Shown piece by piece: positions 18,541 to 27,545 of a DNA stretch of 64,000 bases. Each line of letters starts with the position of its first letter. Position 1 is the stretch's first letter. The position numbers and the translations under genes are program-made. The notes beneath the pieces are model-generated. The model saw only the letters and a program-made list of their open reading frames with translations, made no database searches and was not told the origin of the DNA. Source of the DNA: Anaeromyxobacter sp. GTDB taxonomy: Bacteria; Myxococcota; Myxococcia; Myxococcales; Anaeromyxobacteraceae. The DNA lies in assembly GCA_016718565.1 (NCBI GenBank), contig JADKCZ010000013.1, positions 1 through 64,000 on the forward strand, written 5' to 3'.

Positions 18541-19293
18541 ATGACTCCCGGCCAAGAGAAGCGAGGCGAACCCCGCGTACCGCTGGTGCTTCGGGTCGAG
18601 TACCCCGGCCAGCACCACGGGGTGCGCGACACCACGGAGAACCTGTCGGCCGCCGGCCTGTTCATCCGGACCGAGCGCGCCCTGGCGGTGGGGGAGCGCC
18701 TGCCCCTCCAGGTCAGCTTCCCCGGGCTGCTGGCCCCGGTGACCGTCGAGGTGGAGGTGGTGCGGGTGCGCCTCCCCAGCCCCGAGGGGCCCGGTGGCGT
18801 GGCCGTGAAGGTGCCCGACGACCGGACCGCCGACCGGGCCACCCTGGCCCGCCTGGCGGAGAAGGCCGGCGGCGGCGCGGGGCCGGCGGACCTTTCGGGG
18901 CGTGTCTTCCACATCCTGGTGGTGGAGGCCAACCCGCACGTCGTCGAGATGTACGAGTACGCGCTGCGCAAGCTGCGCACCCCGACCGGCGCGGTGGAGG
19001 TGGAGGTCCGCTTCGCCCGGACCGGGCAGGAGGCGCTGGTGCAGCTGGCGCTGGCGCCCGCCGACCTCGTCATGTGCGAGCTCAACCTGCCGGTGCTCGA
19101 CGGCTTCGCGCTGGTGGAGCGGCTGCGCGCCGACCCGGCGCTGGCGCCGGTGCCGGTGCTGGCCATCAGCACCGGCGGCCCCGAGGTGCGGCAGCGCGCC
19201 CTCGACCTGGGCGTCGACGTCTACCTGCAGAAGCCGGTGCAGTTCGCCGACGTCATCGGCACGGTGCTGGCGCTGCTGCGCCTGGCCAGCTGA
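18541..19293 (+). CDS. PilZ domain plus pseudo-receiver protein
   Basis: This 250-residue protein has an N-terminal PilZ domain (about 6-105; KRGEPRVPLVLRVEY then NLSAAGLFI) and a CheY-like domain (about 122-248). In the receiver the acidic pocket reads ILVVEANP instead of ILVVDDNP, and the phosphoacceptor position in DLVMCELNLPVLDG is Glu (E180) rather than Asp, while the conserved Lys (K231 in LQKP) is kept. It is thus predicted not to be phosphorylated and may mimic the active state. The PilZ part has RxxxR-like and NxSxxG features of c-di-GMP binders. The ATG at 18541 fits the promoter; a TTG at 18502 lies inside the -35 box. Confidence 0.82.
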   Translation: MTPGQEKRGEPRVPLVLRVEYPGQHHGVRDTTENLSAAGLFIRTERALAVGERLPLQVSFPGLLAPVTVEVEVVRVRLPSPEGPGGVAVKVPDDRTADRATLARLAEKAGGGAGPADLSGRVFHILVVEANPHVVEMYEYALRKLRTPTGAVEVEVRFARTGQEALVQLALAPADLVMCELNLPVLDGFALVERLRADPALAPVPVLAISTGGPEVRQRALDLGVDVYLQKPVQFADVIGTVLALLRLAS

Positions 19294-19351
19294 GCCGGGC
19301 CGGCGCGGGGCGCCCCGCGGCCCGTCGCCACCGCTCGAAACCACACGGCCC

Positions 19352-19397
19352 CAGCCAAAAGAGAAGACGCCCGCCGCGCAGGAGCGCGACGGGCGTC
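19352..19397 (-). terminator. Terminator of the HU gene
   Basis: GACGCCCGCCGCGC (19366-19379) pairs with GCGCGACGGGCGTC (19384-19397), one mismatch, around an AGGA loop. On the minus strand the stem is followed by TTCTCTTTTGG. It lies 24 bases after the HU stop and also faces the end of the PilZ gene. Confidence 0.75.
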
Positions 19398-19420
19398 GGG
19401 TGCGGCTCGAAGGACTCGAG

Positions 19421-19708
19421 CTACTTCTTGGCCTTCTTGTTGAAGGCGTCCTTCATGGCCTTCGCCGGGGCGATCTTCACCACGGTCTTGGCGGCGATCT
19501 TGATCTGCTCGCCGGTGGCCGGATTGCGGCCGATGCGGGCCTTGCGGTCCACGAGCTTGACCGCGCCGAGACCGCCGAGCGGGATCTTGCCCTCGGCCTT
19601 GAGGCGCTTCATCACGACCTCTTCGACCGCCGTGAAGACTGCCTTGGCCTGCACCTTGGAAACACCGGCCGCCTCGGCGACCGCCTGGAAGAACTGGGCC
19701 TGCGTCAT
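19421..19708 (-). CDS. hup: HU-family nucleoid protein
   Basis: This 95-residue histone-like protein bends and compacts DNA as a dimer. The HU/IHF signature is clear: an N-terminal helical part (FFQAVAEAAGVSKVQAKAVF) and the beta-arm RKARIGRNPATGEQIKI, followed by a Lys-rich C-terminus (KDAFNKKAKK). It has a strong AGGAGGG ribosome-binding site, a consensus-like promoter upstream and its own terminator, so it is a single-gene unit, as expected for an abundant protein. Confidence 0.95.
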   Translation of the reverse strand: MTQAQFFQAVAEAAGVSKVQAKAVFTAVEEVVMKRLKAEGKIPLGGLGAVKLVDRKARIGRNPATGEQIKIAAKTVVKIAPAKAMKDAFNKKAKK

Positions 19709-19768
19709 GTCGGAGAACCCTCCTGACCGCCGCTGTTCGTTGGTGTTGCAGGGCGGCGAATGTCCAGC

Positions 19769-19797
19769 GTGATATCGCTTCCGGATCCCCGCGTCAA
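19769..19797 (-). promoter_or_regulatory. Sigma-70-type promoter of hup
   Basis: The minus strand reads TTGACG (19797-19792), exactly 17 bases, then TATCAC (19774-19769). The -10 lies about 60 bases upstream of the HU ATG. The GATATC around the -10 is also seen at the ftsK promoter and in other intergenic repeats. Confidence 0.6.
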
Positions 19798-19889
19798 CAC
19801 GGCGATCTCACGATCAGCCTGAAAAATGGGCCTTCCATGAGGACCGCACACGCCCCGCCCGGTGTTTCCAGGCCTTTCGTGACAGCGAC

Positions 19890-21026
19890 TCACCGTACGA
19901 CGAACGCGGCGATGATCTCGTAGGCGATGAGCAGGATGATGACGATCTCGAGGAGCTCGGAGCGCGAGGTGTCGGCCGAGTCGCCGGTGAGGTCGTTCAC
20001 CTCGGCCACCAGCTTCTGCTTGCGCAGCACCGTCTCCTGCCAGGAGGCCAGCCGGAAGCGCTTCACGGCCGCCTGGTAGAGGCGCGCCAGGTAGAAGTCC
20101 CCGACGATTTTCACCGCGTTTTCGAGCCTTTCGATCATCTCGGACAGCTCCAGCAGCAGGGCCGCGGTGCGCCGCTGCAGGCGCCGGTACTTGCGGGTGA
20201 CGAGGTGGGTGATGGGGCTGCCGCCGCCCTCCAGCTCGTCGTAGATGCGGTGCAGCTCGCGGTCGAGCAGGGCGTCGTAGAAGCGCAGCTCGAGCAGGTG
20301 GGCGGTGGCGAACTCCAGCAGGTCGGGCACGTCCTCCAGGCCGGAGGGCTCGACCACCAGGGCCGAGTTCCAGTGGATGACCGTCAGGTCGTTCTCCAGG
20401 TAGCTGAACTGGTGCGACAACACGTCCTGCCGCTCGGCCTCGGAGAGGCGCACCGGGCTGGTCTCGCCGAGCAGCAGCGCCGGGATGGGGGCCTCGGCCA
20501 GGAGCCGCTGGGCGGTGATCCCGGGGCCCTCGAAGGCCTTCACGAAGAAGACGTGGTAGCTCTCCAGCCCCTCCCACTCGTGCGGCCGCTCCAGCGCCGT
20601 GCCCAGGGCGGCGGCCACCTCGCCGGCGTGGGCGCGGGCGGCGGCGTCGAGCTCGGCGGTGGGCCCCTCCAGCAGCTCCTCGGCCAATGGCACCAGCGCT
20701 TCCAGCGCGGTGCCGGCTGGGATGGCCACCCGGTAGCGCACGCTCACCACGCCGTAGTCGAAGACGTGGGCGCTGGCCTCGGCGGTGCGCGCGCCGCTGC
20801 CCAGCGGCACCTGGCGGCGCCCCATGGAGACGTGCAGCGGGGCGCGGGGGAACTCGAGGGCCGAGGCGCTCTGGGCGCCGTCCATGGCCAGGCGGGCGGC
20901 CGGGGCGCCGCCCAGCTGCTCGGCCCGGGCCAGGTCGATGGCGTCGGCCACGTCGAAGAGCCGGTAGATCCAGACCTCGCCGTCGGCGACGCGGAAGGAA
21001 GGGGCGGTGGGCGGGGTTGGGGTCAT
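19890..21026 (-). CDS. RMD1/DUF155-family protein
   Basis: This is a 378-residue protein resembling the RMD1/YagE (DUF155) family, whose eukaryotic members act in mitochondria or sporulation. The N-terminal part holds a beta-rich domain with VWIYRLFDVADAIDL. The C-terminal half has the family core SYLENDLTVIHWNSALVVEP, then VKIVGDFYLARLYQAAVKRF, and a final TM helix (LLEIVIILLIAYEIIAAFVV). In bacteria it is probably a tail-anchored membrane protein; function is unknown. It is a single gene downstream of the HU promoter region. Confidence 0.8.
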   Translation of the reverse strand: MTPTPPTAPSFRVADGEVWIYRLFDVADAIDLARAEQLGGAPAARLAMDGAQSASALEFPRAPLHVSMGRRQVPLGSGARTAEASAHVFDYGVVSVRYRVAIPAGTALEALVPLAEELLEGPTAELDAAARAHAGEVAAALGTALERPHEWEGLESYHVFFVKAFEGPGITAQRLLAEAPIPALLLGETSPVRLSEAERQDVLSHQFSYLENDLTVIHWNSALVVEPSGLEDVPDLLEFATAHLLELRFYDALLDRELHRIYDELEGGGSPITHLVTRKYRRLQRRTAALLLELSEMIERLENAVKIVGDFYLARLYQAAVKRFRLASWQETVLRKQKLVAEVNDLTGDSADTSRSELLEIVIILLIAYEIIAAFVVR

Positions 21027-21199
21027 GGCGCCCCGAGTCTAGACCGGGGCCCAGGGGGTCGCGGTCGGGCGGACGGGGCCGGACCGACGGGCGCCGACCC
21101 TCGCTCAGCCTACTCCTAAAGAAGCGTTTCCACCCCGGCCCGGGACTTGTTGAGTCACGTTTCGTCACCAGCTTCCACTACATCCAGGGGGTAGAAGCC

Positions 21200-22039
21200 T
21201 TGCACACCGACGTCCTCAACCCGCGCCGCGCTCCGCGGGTGCCTCAGCGCTGCTCCGTCGAGATCCGGGACCGCTTCGCGGCCTGGAAGGCGGAGACCGA
21301 GGACCTCGGCCCGCTGGGGTGCCAGCTCGTCACCCCGCGCCTGGCCGCCCCCGGGCGCGAGCTCCAGCTCGAGATCCGCTGCGAGGCCATCGGCCGGACC
21401 ATCCGGGCCACCGGCACCGTGGTCTGGCTGCGCTCCCAGGAGCCCTCCCGCCTCGGCATCCAGTTCCAGCCCGGCCGCACAGAGGCCGGCTGGTTCGACG
21501 TGCTGGTGAAGGCCGACCCCACGGCCGCCAGCACCGTGAAGCGCATCCCGGAGCGGCTCTCGCGCGCCGCCTCGCTCTACCTGGGCGACCCGCCGCGCTT
21601 CCTCGGTGACTTCTCCGCCGAGGAGGTGGCGGTGCTCAAGCGCATCGGCACCGGCATCACCGTGGCCGGCCTGGCGCACCAGCTCGGCAGCGCCTTCGAG
21701 CGGGTGCGCGGCGCCACCTTCGCCCTGGTGACCCGCCGCTTCCTGGTGCTCTCGCCCCTCGAGGCGGTGGCGCCGGATCGCTGGAGCGCGGTGCTCCTCG
21801 GCGCCGAGAAGGCGCTCGCCGCCGAGGGCATCGCCCTCCCCGCCCCCACCCCGCCCGGCCCCATGGGCGCGGCCGGCCGCACCGCGGCGGCCCAGGCGCT
21901 CTACGACGAGGGGATCAACCACCTCACCGCCGGCCGCATCGAGGTGGCGGTGGCGCGGCTGCGCGAGGCCAAGCACCTGGCCCCGGCCGACGCCATGATC
22001 ACCGGCGCGCTGGAGCGGCTGGCGCCCTGGGCGTCCTAG
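21200..22039 (+). CDS. PilZ domain protein with C-terminal repeat-like tail
   Basis: This roughly 279-residue protein has a PilZ-like N-terminal domain (about 8-100: RRAPRVPQRCSVEIRDRF, then RATGTVVWLRSQEPSRLGIQF). A middle helical region (about 125-195) follows, with a short TPR-like C-terminus (ALYDEGINHLTAGRIEVAVA onward). No ATG or GTG exists at the right place; the TTG at 21200 is preferred because an AGGGGG ribosome-binding site lies 9 bases upstream. PilZ proteins bind c-di-GMP, but the usual RxxxR motif is only partly matched. It is convergent with purF. Confidence 0.7.
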   Translation: MHTDVLNPRRAPRVPQRCSVEIRDRFAAWKAETEDLGPLGCQLVTPRLAAPGRELQLEIRCEAIGRTIRATGTVVWLRSQEPSRLGIQFQPGRTEAGWFDVLVKADPTAASTVKRIPERLSRAASLYLGDPPRFLGDFSAEEVAVLKRIGTGITVAGLAHQLGSAFERVRGATFALVTRRFLVLSPLEAVAPDRWSAVLLGAEKALAAEGIALPAPTPPGPMGAAGRTAAAQALYDEGINHLTAGRIEVAVARLREAKHLAPADAMITGALERLAPWAS

Positions 22040-22051
22040 CCGGGGCGCTCC

Positions 22052-23512
<1,461 letters not shown>

Positions 23513-23522
23513 GAGGCGGCGG

Positions 23523-23530
23523 AGTATAAC
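23523..23530. promoter_or_regulatory. Overlapping divergent -10 elements of purF and ceramidase-like gene
   Basis: AGTATAAC gives TATACT on the minus strand (23528-23523), 10 bases from the purF ATG, and TATAAC on the plus strand (23525-23530), 15 bases from the opposite ATG. No ribosome-binding site is evident for either gene, so short or leaderless transcripts are possible. The -35 elements are weak. Confidence 0.35.
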
Positions 23531-23545
23531 CGTGTGGTCTTGAAA

Positions 23546-25075
23546 ATGAACCCCACGCACCGACGCGGCTGGTGGCCGCTCGCCATGGTCGCCATCGTGC
23601 TGATCTCGTTCGGGATCCTGTCGATCCCGTGGCGCGGCCACCGGCCCGACGAGCCCCCGCGGCTGACCCTGGCCGGCGGCAGCGCCGGCCCGCTCTCGGC
23701 CGGGGTGGCCTCGCGGCCGCTCGACCCCGGCCCCGATCCCACCATCGGCGGCTTCCCCCGCTTCCGCTGGCGGGCCGAGGGGGTGCGCGACCCGCTCTCG
23801 GCCCGGGCGCTGGTGCTGTCGGCCCCGGGCGTGTCGGTGGCGCTGGTCTCGGCCGAGCTCCTGCTGGTGCCCGGGGCGCTGGCGCGGGCGGTGCGGGCCC
23901 AGGTGGCCGACCTGGGGCTGGACGCCGTGGTGGTGGGGGCCACCCACACCCACGCCGGGCTGGGCGGCTACTGGGACTCGCTGCCCGGCGAGCTCGGGGC
24001 CACCGGGCCCTACCAGCCGGAGACCTTCGAGCGCCTGGTGGCGGCGCTGGCCGGGGTGGTGCGGGACGCCCACGCGGCGCGCGGGCCGGCGGCGCTGGCG
24101 GTGGCCCGCGGCGAGGCCGGGGCGCTGGTGCGCAACCGGACCGGCGCCGAGGTGGACGGGCGGCTGCTCTCGCTGCGCTTCGCCCGGCCCGACGGCGCGC
24201 CGCTGGCCGAGCTGGTCTCCTTCACCGCCCACCCCACCCTGCTCGGCAGCCGCAACCGCCTGCTCTCGGGCGACTGGGTGGCGCGGGTGCTGGCCGAGGC
24301 GCCGCACGGCACGCGCCTCTTCTTCCAGGGGCCCATCGGCGACCAGTCGGTGCGCCTGCCCCCGGCGCTGGCCGCGGCGGAGGCCGGGGTGGCCGGGCCA
24401 CGGGTCCCGGGCGGCGCCGGCGGGGCCGCGGCGCCGGTGGCGCCGCCGGTCTCGATCTCGGTCGCCGACGCCCGCGCCGACGCGGCGGCCCCGGTGGACA
24501 CCTACGGCCGCGCGGTGGCGGCGGCGCTGACCGGCCTGCCGGCGGAGCCCACCCAGGTGGCCCCCCGCCTCGGCGTGGCGGCCGCCGCGGTGGGGCTGCC
24601 GGACACCCGGCTCGGCGCGGTGCCGGCCTTCCTCGAGCCGGCCACCCGGACCCTGCTCGGCGGGCTCTTCCCGGACCAGGGCGGCGCCACGGCGGTGTCC
24701 CTCGGCGACACGGTGCTGGTCTTCACGCCCTCGGAGCCGGTGGAGGGCGTGGCCCGGGCCTGGCGCGCCGCGGTGGGGCCGGCGGTGCGGGTGGAGCTGT
24801 TCTCGCTGGCCGACGACTACGTGGGCTACGTGGACACCGCCGCCCGGTTCACCGTGGGTGACGGCGAGGCGCGCCGCAGCTACTACGGACCGGCGCTGGC
24901 GGACCGCCTGCAGGGCGCGGTGGTGGCGGCGGCCCGGGCGGCGCGGGGCGCGGCGGACGGCGCGCCGGAGGGTGCCGCGGCGCCGGGCGGCGCGACCGGG
25001 TCCATGGGGCCGGCGGGTGCCACCGGCTCGGCGGGTGCGGCGGCGGCCGGCGCCGCCGGCCAGCCGGCGCGCTGA
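23546..25075 (+). CDS. Neutral ceramidase-like membrane-anchored protein
   Basis: This 509-residue protein has one N-terminal TM/signal anchor (about 8-27) and a domain resembling the neutral/alkaline ceramidase family: the metal-site-like VVGATHTHAGLGGYWDS, preceded by SVALVSAELLLVPGAL, and FFQGPIGDQS further on. Ceramidases hydrolyse ceramide or sphingolipid amides outside the cell. The protein is shorter than typical ceramidases and ends with a low-complexity Gly/Ala/Pro tail (last 45 residues). The ATG follows an AAAA tract, with a very short leader expected. Confidence 0.7.
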   Translation: MNPTHRRGWWPLAMVAIVLISFGILSIPWRGHRPDEPPRLTLAGGSAGPLSAGVASRPLDPGPDPTIGGFPRFRWRAEGVRDPLSARALVLSAPGVSVALVSAELLLVPGALARAVRAQVADLGLDAVVVGATHTHAGLGGYWDSLPGELGATGPYQPETFERLVAALAGVVRDAHAARGPAALAVARGEAGALVRNRTGAEVDGRLLSLRFARPDGAPLAELVSFTAHPTLLGSRNRLLSGDWVARVLAEAPHGTRLFFQGPIGDQSVRLPPALAAAEAGVAGPRVPGGAGGAAAPVAPPVSISVADARADAAAPVDTYGRAVAAALTGLPAEPTQVAPRLGVAAAAVGLPDTRLGAVPAFLEPATRTLLGGLFPDQGGATAVSLGDTVLVFTPSEPVEGVARAWRAAVGPAVRVELFSLADDYVGYVDTAARFTVGDGEARRSYYGPALADRLQGAVVAAARAARGAADGAPEGAAAPGGATGSMGPAGATGSAGAAAAGAAGQPAR

Positions 25076-25082
25076 GCGGCGG

Positions 25083-25535
25083 CTACTTCGACCCGAGCGG
25101 CGGCAGCACCTCGAACGGCTGGGCCCGCTCCACCTGGTCCCACACCACCTTGAGCGCGGGCGGCGGCGGCACCAGGCGTCGGGTGGCGAGATCCAGCCAG
25201 CCGCCGTGCACCACCAGGCGGGCGGCCCGCTTGCCGCCCGGCTTCAGCACCTGGTGGACGATCTTGAAGCGGCTGTCGTCCGGGGAGAGGCCCATGACGC
25301 TGAAGTCCACCGTGAGCTCCTCGCCCATGTGGCACTCGCGCAGGTAGTCGATCTCCTCCCGCAGCAGCACCGGCCCCACGCCGGCGGCGCGGAACTCCGG
25401 CAGGCCGAAGCCGTGCTGCGCCAGGAAGGCCATGCGGACCTCGATGGCGTACTCGCTGTAGCAGGTGTTGCGCAGGTGGCCGTTGGCGTCGCAGTCGGCC
25501 CAGCGGACGATGAAGCTGCGGGTGAAGTGCTCCAC
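25083..25535 (-). CDS. Hotdog-fold acyl-CoA thioesterase
   Basis: This 150-residue single-domain 4HBT-type thioesterase has the catalytic-region pattern VRWADCDANGHLRNTCYSEY, the 'D..GH.....Y..Y' motif with Asp as nucleophile or base in the family. It also has LREEIDYLRECHMGEELTVD. Such enzymes cleave 4-hydroxybenzoyl-CoA or fatty-acyl-CoA, or act on acyl carriers; the substrate is not predictable. It is convergent with the ceramidase-like gene (7 bases apart). Confidence 0.85.
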   Translation of the reverse strand: MEHFTRSFIVRWADCDANGHLRNTCYSEYAIEVRMAFLAQHGFGLPEFRAAGVGPVLLREEIDYLRECHMGEELTVDFSVMGLSPDDSRFKIVHQVLKPGGKRAARLVVHGGWLDLATRRLVPPPPALKVVWDQVERAQPFEVLPPLGSK

Positions 25536-25583
25536 GTGGCTCCCCTTCGGCCCGGCCCGGCGGCGGCGCGGCTCGCCGGGGTC

Positions 25584-27545
25584 TTAGCGCGCCGGGGCGG
25601 GGTCGCGCGAGAGCCAGTAGAGGACGCCGGCCGCGGTGGCCGACACCGCCGCCGCGCCGCCGGCCACCCAGGCGTTGCGGTTGGCGTCGTCGCCGCGGGC
25701 CAGGGTGGCCAGGTACTGGGGGTAGGTGATGCCGGGGCGGGTCTGGCCGTTGGGCTGGATCATGCCGTCGGCGTCGGCGTAGGCCCCGTTGGCCGCCACG
25801 CCCTGCTGCACGGCGAGCCCGGTGAGGAGGGCCGCGAGCACACCCGAGCCCAGGGCGGCCGGTCGCAGCCAGCGCGGCCGGGCCTGGGCGTGCGCCTCCA
25901 CCTCGCCGGGCGCGCGGGCCAGGCCGCGGGAGAGGGCGTCGTCCGCCGGCGGCGCCGGGTGGAGGTCCGGGGGCAGGGGCGGGGCAGGCGTGGTGACCAG
26001 GGGCGGTCCTGCCCTGGGGGGCGTGGCTGCCTTGAGGGGCGGCGGCGGCGCGGCGGCGAGGACCGCAGGGAGCGCGCCCGCGCCCGCACCTGCCCCCGGG
26101 GTGGCAGGCGGCGGCGCGGCGTGGCCCCCGAGAGCGGCCGCGACGCCGGGTGTCGAGGGTGGCGCGGCTGGAGGTGGCGCGGCGGCGGGCTGGGCCTTGC
26201 CGCCGGCGCCGGTCGCGCCGGCTGCGCCTGCGCCTGCGCCCGGAACGACGGGCGCGGACGGCCCCGGCGCGCGGCCACCGGGGGCAGCCGCCTGCGGGGC
26301 GGCGGGGCTGGACGGCGAGGGTGGCGTCGCGGGAGGCGCGGCGGCCTTCCGGAGCGGGAGCCGGGGCGGGGGCGGCGCAGCGGGCGCAGGCTGGAGCGCG
26401 ACCGCAGGCACGGTGGCGGCGGTGGTCGCCGCCGCGGCGGCGGACGTGGCGGTCGCCACCGCGGCGGCGCTCGGCGCCGAGGCCCGGGGCGTCAGGGGAT
26501 CCCGGGTCCGGTCGAGCACCTCCCGCGAGGACTGGCCCAGCAGGAGGAACGACGCCAGCGCCCCCAGGTTGGCGGCGGGGACCCCACCGGAGATCAGCCG
26601 GACGCTCCCCTCCCGCAGCAGGGCCCCGCGCCGCACGTCGTAGATGGCGCCGACCAGGAACTGCGCGCCGCCCTCGCTGGCCCGCGAGGTGACGACCAGC
26701 CGCTCCACCCCGAGCCAGGCGCCGGCGCGGATGATGGCGCCGGCCCGCTCGGCCTGGGCCAGCACCATGCCCGGCCCGGCGCCGGGCCGGAAGGTCTCGG
26801 CCAGGGCGAAGTCGAGCACCACCGCCCTGTCCTCGCTGGTGAGGTCCACCAGGAAGCCGGGGATGCGCAGGCCGCCGGCCGCGCCCGCCACCCGGAAGAC
26901 GCTGGCCGGCAGGATGACCGTGGCCGGGGTGGGGCCCACGTCCCGGCCGCCCACGAAGATGGTCCCGGCGCGGCCGCGGGCCGACACCGTGAGCCGCCGC
27001 TTGGGCATGGCCCGCACCCGCTGGCGCAGCTCGTCGAGGTGGGCCCGGAAGGTCTGCGAGTAGAGGGCCGACTCGAGCTGCAGCGAGGAGTCGGCCCTGA
27101 GCAGCGCCACCAGCACGGCGTCGCGCTCCTCCAGCTGCTTCATCGACTGGTGCACGTGGGCCAGGCGCGCCATGGCGCGGGTCCACTGGGCCCAGACCGC
27201 CTCGCTCTCCGGCAGGTCCTCCAGGTCGTCGATGATGGCGCGCAGCGTGCGCGCGGCGCTCTCGTACTCGCCGTTCTGGTAGACGGCCAGGGCCCCGCCG
27301 AAGGCCCGGTCGAGCTCCTGCACCGTGGCGCCGCCCGACTTGCCGGCCAGGCGATCGCGCATCTCCGGCGCGGTGAGCACGCCGGCGGCCCGGTCGGTGG
27401 CGGCGGCGCGCAGCTGGTGGGCCAGCTCGGCCAGCTCGCCGTCCGGGGCGGGCGGATCGTGGACCGCCAGGATGGCGATGCGGTCGGCCGCCCCGGCGGG
27501 CGCCGCGGCCACGAGCAGCCAGAGGAGGGCGGCGCGGGTGGTCAC
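25584..27545 (-). CDS. PEGA-type envelope protein with Pro/Ala linker and TM tail
   Basis: This 653-residue secreted protein begins with GTG overlapping the upstream propeller gene's stop (GTGA) and has a signal peptide (about 1-20, ending AAPAGAA). It continues with DRIAILAVHD (TolB/FlgO-like opening), a helical repeat region and a PEGA-like segment near residue 190 (RGRAGTIFVGGRDVGPTPAT). A long Pro/Ala linker (about 340-540) leads to two TM helices near the C-terminus (about 560-580 and 630-648). Many myxobacterial proteins have this architecture; role unknown. It is the last gene of a three-gene minus-strand run. Confidence 0.65.
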   Translation of the reverse strand: MTTRAALLWLLVAAAPAGAADRIAILAVHDPPAPDGELAELAHQLRAAATDRAAGVLTAPEMRDRLAGKSGGATVQELDRAFGGALAVYQNGEYESAARTLRAIIDDLEDLPESEAVWAQWTRAMARLAHVHQSMKQLEERDAVLVALLRADSSLQLESALYSQTFRAHLDELRQRVRAMPKRRLTVSARGRAGTIFVGGRDVGPTPATVILPASVFRVAGAAGGLRIPGFLVDLTSEDRAVVLDFALAETFRPGAGPGMVLAQAERAGAIIRAGAWLGVERLVVTSRASEGGAQFLVGAIYDVRRGALLREGSVRLISGGVPAANLGALASFLLLGQSSREVLDRTRDPLTPRASAPSAAAVATATSAAAAATTAATVPAVALQPAPAAPPPPRLPLRKAAAPPATPPSPSSPAAPQAAAPGGRAPGPSAPVVPGAGAGAAGATGAGGKAQPAAAPPPAAPPSTPGVAAALGGHAAPPPATPGAGAGAGALPAVLAAAPPPPLKAATPPRAGPPLVTTPAPPLPPDLHPAPPADDALSRGLARAPGEVEAHAQARPRWLRPAALGSGVLAALLTGLAVQQGVAANGAYADADGMIQPNGQTRPGITYPQYLATLARGDDANRNAWVAGGAAAVSATAAGVLYWLSRDPAPAR

